64,000 nucleotides of DNA from JAJTCH01 sp040386195 (lineage in GTDB: Bacteria; Pseudomonadota; Alphaproteobacteria; Rickettsiales; UBA1997): assembly GCA_040386195.1 (NCBI GenBank), contig JAZKFV010000006.1, forward strand, positions 62,001 through 126,000, in the 5' to 3' direction. A model generated the notes under the pieces. That model ran no database searches, was not told the origin of the DNA, and saw only the letters and a program-made list of their open reading frames with translations. Positions 35,221 through 44,381 of this stretch are shown one piece after another. Position 1 is the first letter of the stretch, and the number at the start of each line of letters is the position of its first letter. The position numbers were made by a program, and so were the translations under genes.

Positions 35221-36984
35221 TTATACCACCATTCCACCAGCTTGGTGTTCCCACATTTCTTTAAACCGCCCATTTTTCTTCACTATTAACTCATCAAAAC
35301 TTCCATCCTCAATAATTTTTCCGCGATCCATTACCACGATTCGATCTAGATGTTTAATGGTTGAAAGGCGATGGGCAATGGCGATTACGGTGGTGTTGTT
35401 TTTTTCTAAAACTTTATTGATAGAATTCTGAATTTCGGTTTCGGTTTGAGAATCCAAACTGGAAGTTGCTTCATCCAAAATTAAAATCTGAGCATTTTTT
35501 AAAATAGCTCGCGCAATTGCAATTCTTTGTCTTTGACCGCCAGAAAGTTTTACACCGCGTTCGCCAACATAAGTTTCATAGCCATTTGGTAAGCTCATAA
35601 TAAAATCGTGAATTGAGGCTTTATAACTGGCGGCAATTACTTCATCGTGGTTAGCATTGGTGCCATAAGAAATATTTTCAAAGATGGTGCGATGAAACAG
35701 CATTGGGTCTTGTGGAATCAAGGCAATATTACTTCTTAGTGAATCAAAAGTTACATCCGAAATATTTTTTCCATCAATTAAAATTGCGCCAGAATTGGGG
35801 TTAAAAACTTTGAGTAATAAATTGATCAAAGTTGATTTGCCAGCGCCGGAATGTCCAACTAAACCAACTCTTTGTCCGGCTGGAATTGCGAGATTAAAAT
35901 TGCTAAATAATGGATTATCTTGATGGCTAAAATTCAAATTTTTAAATTCAATTATTGGGTTTTGAATCAATAATTCTGTGGCGTTTGGGCTATCAAAAAC
36001 TTGGCTATTTTGCTCAAAGATCGCAAAAGATTCTTTCAAATTGCCAATATTTTTAATCAGATCGTCGAGTTGATTTAGCAAGCCCCAGCTGGTGTCAATT
36101 AGATAAAACATTAAACCCATCACCATTACAAAATCGCCGGTGGAAATTAGGTTTTTGGTTTTAAGATCGATTAATAAAAACAAAATTCCGATTGATAAAG
36201 CGCAGTAAACTACACCCAAAATTAAATGGTTGAAGAATATAAATTTTAAGCGCTTTTTTTCGGTAGTGATAAAGTTTTGGTTGGCTTTTTTGAGTAAATT
36301 TAGTTCAAAATTTTTGGCACTAAAAAATAAAACATTGGCGATATTGCTGATGCCGTCGTTGATTAAGCCGGAAATTTTTTGTTTTTCTGAAGTAGAATTT
36401 TGGGCATAAAGCAAACCTTTTCTTTTGGTAAAAAATATTATCGGCATAAAAATTATCAGCCACAAAGTAACGCCGATCGCAATTTTAAAATGGACTGAAA
36501 AAAGAATTGCCAAAGTAATTAGGATTCCCAAACCTTGCCAAATTATTGCAAATTGAAAATTGCCAAAAATTGCCACATAATTATCGCGCAGAGCACTGAT
36601 TTTGCTGGCGACTTTGCCTGATAAATTATTTTGGAAAAAGTGATAATTGTGATTCAAAAGCATTTTGTAGCTTTGATTAATAATCTCGGCTTCAATTTTA
36701 GGTTGAGATTGATAATCGCCCCAATTAGCAAATCTCCAGGTTGTTTCAATTAAAATTGAAGCTAGGCAAAATAAAATTATTGGGAAAATAATTTGATGGA
36801 TATTGAAGTTCTGATTTTGAGTGATTTGATCAACAATCAATTTTAGCGCGTAACTATTAACCGGAACAAAAAATGCCTGAATGATTGGCGCTTGCAACAT
36901 CAGTAGTAGCCACCATTTATAAGGTTTTAAAATTTGCCAGAAGAAGGAAAAAATTGTGGTTGGATAATTATTTGGATGCGACAT
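35221..36984 (-). CDS. ABC transporter, fused permease-ATPase (exporter)
   Basis: The protein (587 aa) has a six-helix ABC exporter membrane domain (about residues 15-310) and a C-terminal ATPase with Walker A GHSGAGKST (about 376-384), signature LSGGQRQR (about 474) and Walker B ILILDEATSSLD. It is a half-size homodimeric or heterodimeric exporter. The substrate is not evident. It forms a tight unit with the 38-aa gene and the MsbA-like gene upstream, so the two ABC proteins might pair. Confidence 0.9.
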   Translation of the reverse strand: MSHPNNYPTTIFSFFWQILKPYKWWLLLMLQAPIIQAFFVPVNSYALKLIVDQITQNQNFNIHQIIFPIILFCLASILIETTWRFANWGDYQSQPKIEAEIINQSYKMLLNHNYHFFQNNLSGKVASKISALRDNYVAIFGNFQFAIIWQGLGILITLAILFSVHFKIAIGVTLWLIIFMPIIFFTKRKGLLYAQNSTSEKQKISGLINDGISNIANVLFFSAKNFELNLLKKANQNFITTEKKRLKFIFFNHLILGVVYCALSIGILFLLIDLKTKNLISTGDFVMVMGLMFYLIDTSWGLLNQLDDLIKNIGNLKESFAIFEQNSQVFDSPNATELLIQNPIIEFKNLNFSHQDNPLFSNFNLAIPAGQRVGLVGHSGAGKSTLINLLLKVFNPNSGAILIDGKNISDVTFDSLRSNIALIPQDPMLFHRTIFENISYGTNANHDEVIAASYKASIHDFIMSLPNGYETYVGERGVKLSGGQRQRIAIARAILKNAQILILDEATSSLDSQTETEIQNSINKVLEKNNTTVIAIAHRLSTIKHLDRIVVMDRGKIIEDGSFDELIVKKNGRFKEMWEHQAGGMVV

Positions 36985-37084
36985 CGGATTTTTTATCGTC
37001 AGTTTGTTTACGGCGCGAAAGGTTTTTGCGCAAGGCTTCTTGGAGTTTTTTGCTGGGTTTTTTGGGAGTTTTTATTTGTTTCAT
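36968..37084 (-). CDS. 38-residue basic protein encoded between two ABC exporters
   Basis: The ATG at 37084-37082 overlaps the stop of the MsbA-like gene (ATGA), and its TAA (36970-36968) lies 17 bases inside the next ABC gene. The peptide begins MKQIKTPKKPSKKLQEAL and is Lys/Arg-rich throughout. The overlaps on both sides suggest coupled translation of all three genes. I recognise no family. It may serve mainly as a translational bridge, or be a small cytoplasmic partner. Confidence 0.55.
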   Translation of the reverse strand: MKQIKTPKKPSKKLQEALRKNLSRRKQTDDKKSDVASK

Positions 37085-38847
37085 TTGTCGGTCTCAATTT
37101 CAAATTGCTTAGAATATAAATGCGCATAATGTCCGTCTTTTTCTAAAAGCTCTTGATGTTTGCCAGATTCAATAACTTTTCCATCCGAAATTACATAAAT
37201 ACAATCGGCGTGAATTACCGTGGAAAGGCGATGGGCGATAACAATTGTGGTGCGGTTTTTCATTAAAGTATTTAAGGCTTTTTTGATGGCGTGTTCAGAG
37301 ATTGGATCTAAAGCGGAAGTGGCTTCGTCTAATAATAAAATTGGCGCGTTATATAAAATGGCGCGGGCGATGGCGATTCTTTGGCGTTGTCCGCCGGATA
37401 AGCGAATGCCGTTTTGACCAATTTTGGTTTGATAGCCTTCCGCCAATTCTTTTATAAAGTCATCGGCTTCGGCTAATTTTGCAGCGTTGATAATTTCTTC
37501 CTCAGTGGCGTTTTCTTTGCCGTAGCGGATATTTTCCAAAACAGTATCATCAAATAACATAACTTCCTGATTGACCACCGCCATTGAGGCGCGCAGCGAT
37601 TTGATAGTGAGATCTTGAATATTATGGCCATCCAAAGTTATGCGGCCGGAATTCGGATCATAGAAGCGCAAAATCATATTCATTGTAGTTGATTTGCCGC
37701 CGCCAGAATGCCCAACCAAAGCAATAGTTTTGCCGGCGGGAATTTCTAAATTAACATCATTGAGGGCAATTTTGCTGTCATTATATTGAAAGACCACATT
37801 TTCAAATTTGATATCACCTTTGACATTTTTTAATTCTTTGGCGTCAGCTTTGTCAACGATTGTCGGCTTTTGATCAAGTGCGTTGTAAAACCTTTCAGTT
37901 GCCGCCAAACCCATTTGAATGCCGGAATTCATTGATGACACAGTTTTGAGCGGGCGATAAGCCATTAACATTGCGGTGAAAAAAGAGAAAAAAGCGCCGG
38001 GTGTGGTTTGGTCAGTTAAAACTTGATGCCCGCCATACCAAATCACCAAAGCCACACCAATGCCGCCAAGCATTTCTACGAAAGGCGAGGCGATCAAAGA
38101 CATTTTGCTGATTTTTTTGCCGATTTTGAACATATCGTCAATAATTCCGCCCATTCTTTTAACTTCAAAATCTTCGCAATTATAGGCTTTAACCAGCTTG
38201 GAATATTGCAAAGTATCCGACATTTGCGAGGTGAATTGCTGAGCGGTAGATTGATTTCCAACTGATAAATGCCGCAATTTTTTGCCAATTTTATAAATTG
38301 GATAAGCAGCCAAAGGAAAGCCCACAAAGGCGATGAGTGATAAGGTTACGCTTTGTTTAAACATTAAAGCGATTAAAAATATTAAGGTGAAAAACTGTTT
38401 GATGGAGCCATTGAGCACCGTGCTCATTGCGCCAACAATAGTGTTGATTTCGTTGATCACGCTGGCCACCATTGTTCCGGAAGAAGAATTGTGCAAAACG
38501 GCGATGTCGGAATTGATGAAATGGGCGTAAAGAGTTTTTCTCATATCAGCAGCAATGCGCATAGTCACCAAATTCATTGTGAGCAGCTGGAAGTAGGTGG
38601 CAAAGGCTTTAACGATGGTGACTAATAAAATTGCGATGGGAATTAATAACAACATTGAAGCGTTTTTATCGACAAAAACTGAATCTAAAGCGGGTTTAAC
38701 TAAATAAGCGTGAATTGATGTGGTGCCGGCAATTATCAACATCAGAACAATTGAAATTGCAAAAGTTTGGCGATGAGGAATAACATATTCTTTGGTCAAT
38801 CTTTTAACTCTGGCGAAATCTTGTTTTAAAACAGATTGTTTTTGCAT
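37081..38847 (-). CDS. msbA: MsbA-like lipid A exporter ABC protein
   Basis: The protein (588 aa) is a fused exporter with a membrane domain (about 25-320) and an ATPase domain with Walker A GHSGGGKST (about 378), LSGGQRQR (about 483) and ILLLDEATSALD. Overall sequence style and length fit MsbA, the lipid A-core flippase. Other multidrug-type exporters are similar, so the symbol is provisional. Presence of waaA at 56603 shows that LPS is made. It is divergent from trpB, with 62 bases between the starts. Confidence 0.8.
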   Translation of the reverse strand: MQKQSVLKQDFARVKRLTKEYVIPHRQTFAISIVLMLIIAGTTSIHAYLVKPALDSVFVDKNASMLLLIPIAILLVTIVKAFATYFQLLTMNLVTMRIAADMRKTLYAHFINSDIAVLHNSSSGTMVASVINEINTIVGAMSTVLNGSIKQFFTLIFLIALMFKQSVTLSLIAFVGFPLAAYPIYKIGKKLRHLSVGNQSTAQQFTSQMSDTLQYSKLVKAYNCEDFEVKRMGGIIDDMFKIGKKISKMSLIASPFVEMLGGIGVALVIWYGGHQVLTDQTTPGAFFSFFTAMLMAYRPLKTVSSMNSGIQMGLAATERFYNALDQKPTIVDKADAKELKNVKGDIKFENVVFQYNDSKIALNDVNLEIPAGKTIALVGHSGGGKSTTMNMILRFYDPNSGRITLDGHNIQDLTIKSLRASMAVVNQEVMLFDDTVLENIRYGKENATEEEIINAAKLAEADDFIKELAEGYQTKIGQNGIRLSGGQRQRIAIARAILYNAPILLLDEATSALDPISEHAIKKALNTLMKNRTTIVIAHRLSTVIHADCIYVISDGKVIESGKHQELLEKDGHYAHLYSKQFEIETDK

Positions 38848-38909
38848 ATTTGTGTTTTTAGTGTTTAATAATGGCGTTTAAAGGCTAAAAATATAACCAA
38901 CCAATCAAA

Positions 38910-40109
38910 ATGAGCAATTACAATTTTCCAGATGCAAACGGCAAATTCGGTGAGTTTGGCGGCAGATTTGTTGCCGAAACTTTAATGCCGGCAGTTTTAG
39001 AATTAGATGCGGCTTACAAAAAAATTAAAACTGATCCAAGTTTTTGGAATGAGTTTGATGATTTGATGAAGAATTATGTTGGTCGCCCAAGCCCGTTATA
39101 TTTTGCTAGAAAAACTACCCAATATGCTGGTGGAGCGAAAATTTATTTTAAGCGTGATGAGTTAAACCACACTGGTTCACATAAAATAAATAATTGCATT
39201 GGTCAAATTTTGCTCGCTAAAAAAATGGGTAAAAAAAGAATAATTGCTGAAACTGGAGCCGGGCAACACGGCGTTGCAACTGCTACGGTTTGTGCTTTGT
39301 TTGATATGCCTTGCACAATTTATATGGGCGCTAAAGATATTGAGCGCCAAAAGCCCAATGTTTTTCGGATGAAACTTTTGGGCGCAGAAATTAAAGCGGT
39401 GGAATCTGGATCGGCAAGTTTAAAAAACGCTATCAACGAAGCGATGCGCGATTGGATTGCTGATGCTAATGAAACTTATTATTTGCTCGGAACCGTTGCT
39501 GGCCCGCATCCTTATCCGGCAATGATTCGTGATTTTCATTCCATAATTGGCAGAGAAGCCAAGCAGCAAATTTTAGAAAAAGAAGGCAGATTGCCCGATG
39601 CTTTGGTGGCTTGCATTGGCGGCGGTTCAAACTCAATTGGATTATTTTATCCATTTTTAAATGATGCTGAAGTGGAAATGTTTGGCGTTGAAGCGGCGGG
39701 AAAAGGTTTGCAAAGTGGTGAACATTCCGCCTCAATTGCCAAAGGCTCGCCAGCAGTTTTGCACGGCAATAAAACTTATTTTTTGCAAGATGATGACGGG
39801 CAAATTATTGATGCTCATTCAATTTCTGCCGGCTTAGATTATCCAGGAATCGGCCCAGAACATGCTTATTTACACGACATTCACCGAGTTAATTATGTTA
39901 GTGCAACTGATGATGAAGCCTTAAATGCTTTCCAGCTTTGCTCCAAATTAGAAGGAATTATTCCAGCCTTAGAGCCTTCCCACGCAATTGCTTTTGCTTT
40001 AAAACAAGCAGCAAAAATGAGTAAAGATAAAATAATGATTATCAATGTTTGCGGGCGTGGCGACAAAGATATTTTTACGGTCGCAGAAAAATTAGGAGTG
40101 AAATTATAA
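38910..40109 (+). CDS. trpB: Tryptophan synthase beta subunit
   Basis: At 399 aa this is full length, with the PLP-lysine motif ELNHTGSHKINNCIGQ, the AETGAGQHGVATAT segment and the phosphate-binding GGGSNSIG. It joins indole and serine to form tryptophan. Its stop overlaps the trpA start (TAATG). No other trp genes are in the window, so whether the organism makes indole itself is open. Confidence 0.97.
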   Translation: MSNYNFPDANGKFGEFGGRFVAETLMPAVLELDAAYKKIKTDPSFWNEFDDLMKNYVGRPSPLYFARKTTQYAGGAKIYFKRDELNHTGSHKINNCIGQILLAKKMGKKRIIAETGAGQHGVATATVCALFDMPCTIYMGAKDIERQKPNVFRMKLLGAEIKAVESGSASLKNAINEAMRDWIADANETYYLLGTVAGPHPYPAMIRDFHSIIGREAKQQILEKEGRLPDALVACIGGGSNSIGLFYPFLNDAEVEMFGVEAAGKGLQSGEHSASIAKGSPAVLHGNKTYFLQDDDGQIIDAHSISAGLDYPGIGPEHAYLHDIHRVNYVSATDDEALNAFQLCSKLEGIIPALEPSHAIAFALKQAAKMSKDKIMIINVCGRGDKDIFTVAEKLGVKL

Positions 40110-40903
40110 TGACTAGAATTGCAACAACCTTTCAAAATCTTAAAGCTCAAAATAAATCAGCTTTTATCAGCTTTGTAACCGCTGGCGATCCGGATTATCA
40201 AACCTCTTTGGAAATTATAAAAAAGCTGCCTGAAAATGGCGTTGATATTATTGAGCTGGGCATTCCGTTTTTAGATCCAGCTGGCGATGGCCCAACTATT
40301 GAAGCGGCGAGCAAAAGAGCAATTTTAAATGGAATGAATTTGCATAAGGTTTTGCAAATGGTTAAAGAATTTCGGATTGAAAATAAATCCACACCAATTG
40401 TTTTGATGGGATATTACAATCCAATTTTGCATTACGGTTTGGAAAATTTTTGTGTTGATGCTGCCAAAGCTGGGGTTGATGGGCTTTTGGTGGTTGATTT
40501 GCCGCCGGAAGAAGATGTGGAATTAAGAAATTTTGCTGAGCAAAATCATTTAGATTTTATCAAATTAGTGGCGCTTACTTCCGATGAAAATCGCATCAAA
40601 ACTATCGCCAAAAATGCTAGCGGATTTTTATATTTAGTTTCAATTTTAGGAATAACAGGAACTAAATCGGCTAATTTAATTGACTTAAAAAACCATCTAC
40701 AAAAAATCAAAAATATCAGCAATTTGCCAGTTGCAGTTGGTTTTGGAATTAAATCAAAAGAACAAATTAAAGAAATTGAAAATATCGGCGCTGAAGCTGT
40801 TGTTGTTGGCTCGGCTTTGGTGAAAATAATTGAAGAAAACCTAAACAATAATGAAATAGTAAATCAAATTATCAACAAACTAAAAAACCTTACTAACGAC
40901 TAA
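40109..40903 (+). CDS. trpA: Tryptophan synthase alpha subunit
   Basis: I take the ATG at 40109 (264 aa), which overlaps the trpB stop; a longer frame from 40049 lies inside trpB. The sequence has FISFVTAGDPDYQTSLEII, IIELGIPFLDPAGDGPTIE with the catalytic Glu and Asp, and VAVGFGIKSKEQ. It cleaves indole-3-glycerol phosphate. The last three residues (TND) and the stop codon come from the H8 heptamer array. Confidence 0.96.
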   Translation: MTRIATTFQNLKAQNKSAFISFVTAGDPDYQTSLEIIKKLPENGVDIIELGIPFLDPAGDGPTIEAASKRAILNGMNLHKVLQMVKEFRIENKSTPIVLMGYYNPILHYGLENFCVDAAKAGVDGLLVVDLPPEEDVELRNFAEQNHLDFIKLVALTSDENRIKTIAKNASGFLYLVSILGITGTKSANLIDLKNHLQKIKNISNLPVAVGFGIKSKEQIKEIENIGAEAVVVGSALVKIIEENLNNNEIVNQIINKLKNLTND

Positions 40904-40923
40904 TGACTAACGACTAACGACTA
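40892..40923. repeat. heptamer array H8 (CTAACGA type) at the trpA stop
   Basis: Four to five units of ACTAACG/ACTAATG lie across the trpA stop codon (40901-40903) and 9 bases before the argJ start. Only one arm is present. Confidence 0.75.
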
Positions 40924-40932
40924 TTTATAAAA

Positions 40933-42129
40933 ATGAAACCAATTAAAAATATCAAATTAGCAACCATCAATTGCGGGCTCAAATATAAAAATCGGGATGA
41001 TTTATTGTTGATTGAATTGCCTGAAGACACTGCAATTGCCGGCGTTTTTACTAAATCTTCAATGGCGGCAGCGCCGGTGAAATTGTGTCAGGAAAATTTA
41101 AATTCTAAAAGAGCGCGAGCTTTGATTGTTAATGCTGGAAACGCTAATGCTTTCACTGGAATTGGTGGAACCCAAGCAGCAAAAAGAGTGACTAAAAATG
41201 TTGCGCAAATTTTAAATTGTGAGGAAGAAAAAGTTTTTATGTCTTCAACTGGCGTAATTGGTGAGCGTTTGAAAGATGAATTAATTATTGCCGCAATTCC
41301 GCAATTAAAAGAAAAATTATCTGAAGATGATTCGGCTTGGCAGAATGCTGCCAAAGCGATTATGACCACCGATACTTTTATGAAATCAGCTTGCCAAACT
41401 TTGCAAATTGATGGCAAGGAAGTTGTGATTAACGGCTTTGCGAAAGGCTCAGGAATGATTGCGCCGAATATGGCGACAATGCTTGGTTATATTTTTACTA
41501 ACGCCAATATTTGCGCAACAGTGCTGCAAAATATGCTTAGCCAATTGAATGAAGAAACTTTCAATTCCATCACTGTTGACTCAGACACATCAACCAACGA
41601 CACGGTTTTATTATTTGCAACTCGCAGTGCTGGCAATGAAAAAATTCGTGAGAATCATCCGCAGTTAGATAAATTTAAAACTGCCCTAAAAGATTTGATG
41701 TTGGATTTAGCCAAGCAAATCATCATTGACGGCGAGGGCGCAACTAAGTTAATTGAAATTGAAGTTCGTTCAGCTATTTCCAAAAATGCTGCCAAAATTA
41801 TCGCTTTAAATATCGCCAATTCGCCTTTAGTAAAAACCGCCATCGCTGGCGCTGATCCTAATTGGGGAAGAATTGTTATGGCGATTGGAAAATCTGAACA
41901 ACAAGCCGAGCAAAATAAAATTAATATTCAAATTGGTGAATTTAAAATTGTTGAAAATGGTGAGTTGGTAAAAAATTATGATGAAAAACCAGTGCATCAA
42001 TATTTGCTGGACAAAGAAGTTAAAATTATTGTTGATATAAATTTGGGCGTAAAAGAAAACTCTTCAACAGTTTGGACTTGTGATTTTACTGAAGGCTATA
42101 TCAAAATTAACAAAGATTATCGCAGCTAA
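40933..42129 (+). CDS. argJ: Bifunctional ornithine acetyltransferase / N-acetylglutamate synthase ArgJ
   Basis: The protein (398 aa) carries the self-cleavage region GMIAPNMATML (nucleophile Thr), with KGSG before it, and the conserved NAGNANAFTG and DPNWGRIVMAIGKS. ArgJ recycles the acetyl group in arginine synthesis and may also make N-acetylglutamate. No other arg gene is present here. It follows trpA after 29 bases. Confidence 0.96.
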   Translation: MKPIKNIKLATINCGLKYKNRDDLLLIELPEDTAIAGVFTKSSMAAAPVKLCQENLNSKRARALIVNAGNANAFTGIGGTQAAKRVTKNVAQILNCEEEKVFMSSTGVIGERLKDELIIAAIPQLKEKLSEDDSAWQNAAKAIMTTDTFMKSACQTLQIDGKEVVINGFAKGSGMIAPNMATMLGYIFTNANICATVLQNMLSQLNEETFNSITVDSDTSTNDTVLLFATRSAGNEKIRENHPQLDKFKTALKDLMLDLAKQIIIDGEGATKLIEIEVRSAISKNAAKIIALNIANSPLVKTAIAGADPNWGRIVMAIGKSEQQAEQNKINIQIGEFKIVENGELVKNYDEKPVHQYLLDKEVKIIVDINLGVKENSSTVWTCDFTEGYIKINKDYRS

Positions 42130-42130
42130 T

Positions 42131-42430
42131 ATGGGCAAATTAAACCAAGCCAAACAAAATTTATCCCAAGCTTTAACTGAATTAGAAACAACGATTCTTG
42201 ATAAAATTAATCAAGCCAAAACCCTTGCGGTTGCTAATTCGGGATTGGATAAAAATAATCAGGAATTAGTTAATAATTTTCACAATGAAATTAATTCTTT
42301 ACAAAAATCTTTGGCAGAGCTGGGCACAGAAAATGAGCAGCTCAGAAATTTTAAAAATTTGGCTAATGAAGTTGTTGGTCAGGTGAAAATTGATTTATCG
42401 CAAATCAGAAAAATTGTTAATAAAAAATAA
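42131..42430 (+). CDS. small coiled-coil protein upstream of zapA (DUF4164-like)
   Basis: I choose the ATG at 42131 (99 aa), directly after the argJ stop; the longer frame from 42080 lies within argJ. The whole protein is helical with heptad pattern (LAELGTENEQLRNFKNLANE). In alphaproteobacteria a short coiled-coil gene of the DUF4164 kind often precedes zapA, and the size and place fit. zapA starts 1 base after its stop. Confidence 0.75.
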   Translation: MGKLNQAKQNLSQALTELETTILDKINQAKTLAVANSGLDKNNQELVNNFHNEINSLQKSLAELGTENEQLRNFKNLANEVVGQVKIDLSQIRKIVNKK

Positions 42431-42431
42431 T

Positions 42432-42782
42432 ATGCCCATTTTAAATTTATCCATCGGCAAATCTAAATATACCGTTGATTGCACTGCTGGCGAGGAAGAT
42501 AAGATTATCAATCTGGCTAAAAAACTGAATGAAAGAGTCAATAATTTGTCATTGGCCTTGCGCAATGCTGATGAAAAAACGGTGTTGATGCTTTGTGGTT
42601 TGATGATTGAAGAAGAGTTGGATGAGGCGACAAATCATCGGGGAATTTTTGAGAAAGAAAAACCGGAGGAAAATTTAGAGCCGCAAATTAATGAAGAAGA
42701 TCTAGAAAACGCGGTTGCGGCGCAAATTGAAAACACTGCGCAATATATTATTAAGCTCACCGAGAAGATTAAAAATATTTAA
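42432..42782 (+). CDS. zapA: Cell division protein ZapA
   Basis: I use the ATG at 42432 (116 aa); the frame from 42390 overlaps the previous gene. The N-terminal ILNLSIGKSKYTVDCTAGEE and the heptad helix NLAKKLNERVNNL are typical of ZapA, which bundles FtsZ filaments. The C-terminal 45 residues are acidic and longer than in E. coli. Confidence 0.9.
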   Translation: MPILNLSIGKSKYTVDCTAGEEDKIINLAKKLNERVNNLSLALRNADEKTVLMLCGLMIEEELDEATNHRGIFEKEKPEENLEPQINEEDLENAVAAQIENTAQYIIKLTEKIKNI

Positions 42783-42810
42783 CTTAATTAATAACTAAAA
42801 AATACAAATT

Positions 42811-44372
42811 ATGGGAAGAGGAAAGGCTAATCCAGACAAGAAAAATAAAAAAGATCAAGACAGGTTGGGTGGAATAAATCAATTACCCGCTGATATAAAA
42901 AAAGGCCTTGAGGAATTACAAAATATTGAGGGATTTGAAGTAAAAAATACTTTTATAGATTTTATTATTAAGAGTAGCAAAAAACTAGAAAACATAGAAT
43001 CAGTATCTAAATATCTAAGTAATATCAATGAAATATTAAAAAATAACAAAGACACAAATAAAAATCCTTTGCGCGATACCGCCTGCTTTACTTCATTATG
43101 CAACATGATAAATCATATTCCAAAATTTAATGAAGATTTTCTAGAAAACAAAGCACATTTTTTTGATGTGATTAATTCTGAAATTCGCTCCTCAATCACT
43201 GGAATGCAAGCTGGAAAAGGAATGATAAAAAAAGAAAATTTTGATCAGCTCAAAGAATGGTGCACATTCGGAGGTGAGCTAGACAAATCACTTCTGAGTT
43301 CAATCACCGGAATGCAAGCTGGAAAAGGAATGATAAAAAAAGAAGATTTTGATCAGCTCAAAGAATGGTGCACANNNNNNNNNNNNNNNNNNNNNNNNNN
43401 NNNNNNNNNNNNNNNNNNNNNNNNNNNNNNNNNNNNNNNNNNNNNNNNNNNNNNNNNNNNNNNNNNNNNNNNNNAGATTTTGATCAGCTCAAAGAATGGT
43501 GCACATTCGGAGGTGAGCTAGACAAATCACTTCTGAGTTCAATCACCGGAATGCAAGCTGGAAAAGGAATGATAAAAAAAGAAAATTTTGATCAGCTCAA
43601 AGAATGGTGCACATTCGGAGGTGAGCTAGACAAATCACTTCTGAGTTCAATCACCGGAATGCAAAACGGTAAAGGAATGATAAAAAAAGAAAATTTTGAT
43701 CAGATCAAAGAATGGTGCACATTCGGAGGTAAGATAGACAAATCACTTCTTAGTTCAATTACTGTAATGCTGCATGGAACGCGAATTGTCAATTTTAGCA
43801 AAGCAAAAAATTATCGAGAATGCTGCGAATTTCCATATCATTATTTCCTTGTATTTGCAGTTTTTTCTCAAAATGAGCGATTAGATAACAAAATCAATTT
43901 AATAAATAATTCGGTTGGAGATTCAATTTTAGAATTTTTAAAAACTCTGAGTGATAAAGCTGAATCCAGAAATAACGATTCAGATAAGAAGTTGTTTGAA
44001 GGAGTAGCTAAAAAAATTCAAACACATTTAGATGGATTGCAAGCATCGGAATATGAAGATCAAGAAACAGTTGATGACTGGATGGTTAATCAACGAAACC
44101 AAGATGAACAGAACCTAGATGAGCAACATTTAATGGATGTAGATCCAGAAGAAGAGTTGCATCAAACCCCATCAAGTTCTTCTTCAGGGCAGACTCCAAG
44201 CGCTCATCCACAACCAAAAAATTCTAGATCTGCAGAAGATGCGGGAATGAACCCAAACCCTGCAAACCCAAAAATAGCTAGAACACAAGAAACGCAGGAA
44301 ACTAGTTGGGCAAAAAGAGTTTCCGATGAAGGACGAGATAAAGGTGCCGGAACATCTGGAATTACCAAATAA
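42811..44372 (+). CDS. protein with 36-aa tandem repeats, interrupted by an assembly gap
   Basis: The N-terminal 125 residues are helical and unrecognised. They are followed by tandem 36-aa (108-bp) repeats of the type ITGMQAGKGMIKKENFDQLK plus EWCTFGGELDKSLLSS. Anchors of the repeat lie at 43192 and 43300 before the gap, and at 43539, 43647 and 43755 (degenerate) after it. The frame differs across the N run, but the two frames agree if the true gap is 77 + 108n bases, giving at least 512 residues. The last 150 residues are an acidic, then Ser/Pro/Asn-rich disordered tail. There is no signal peptide. Each unit looks like two helices with a GG turn, as in alpha-solenoid repeats. Function is unknown; an effector-like role is inferred. 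Confidence 0.75.
43192..43780 (+). repeat. 108-bp direct tandem repeat array
   Basis: At least five units, nearly identical at DNA level in the middle copies, indicate recent duplication or homogenisation. The last unit (from 43755) has decayed. The array contains the N run, so the copy number is not known. Confidence 0.92.
43375..43474. other. assembly gap, 100 N of unknown true length
   Basis: Exactly 100 N stand in the repeat array. The repeat phase (239 bases between anchors 43300 and 43539 where a multiple of 108 is expected) and the reading frame both call for 77 + 108n bases. Confidence 0.95.
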
Positions 44373-44381
44373 ATCAAAAAA

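Noticed and set aside
42783..42810. 6S RNA after zapA, as often found in proteobacteria
   Set aside because: Only 28 bases separate zapA from the next gene, so there is no room.
43192..43780. 108-bp array as CRISPR or satellite DNA
   Set aside because: The unit is a multiple of three, stays open in one frame on both sides of the gap, and is flanked by coding sequence in that frame.
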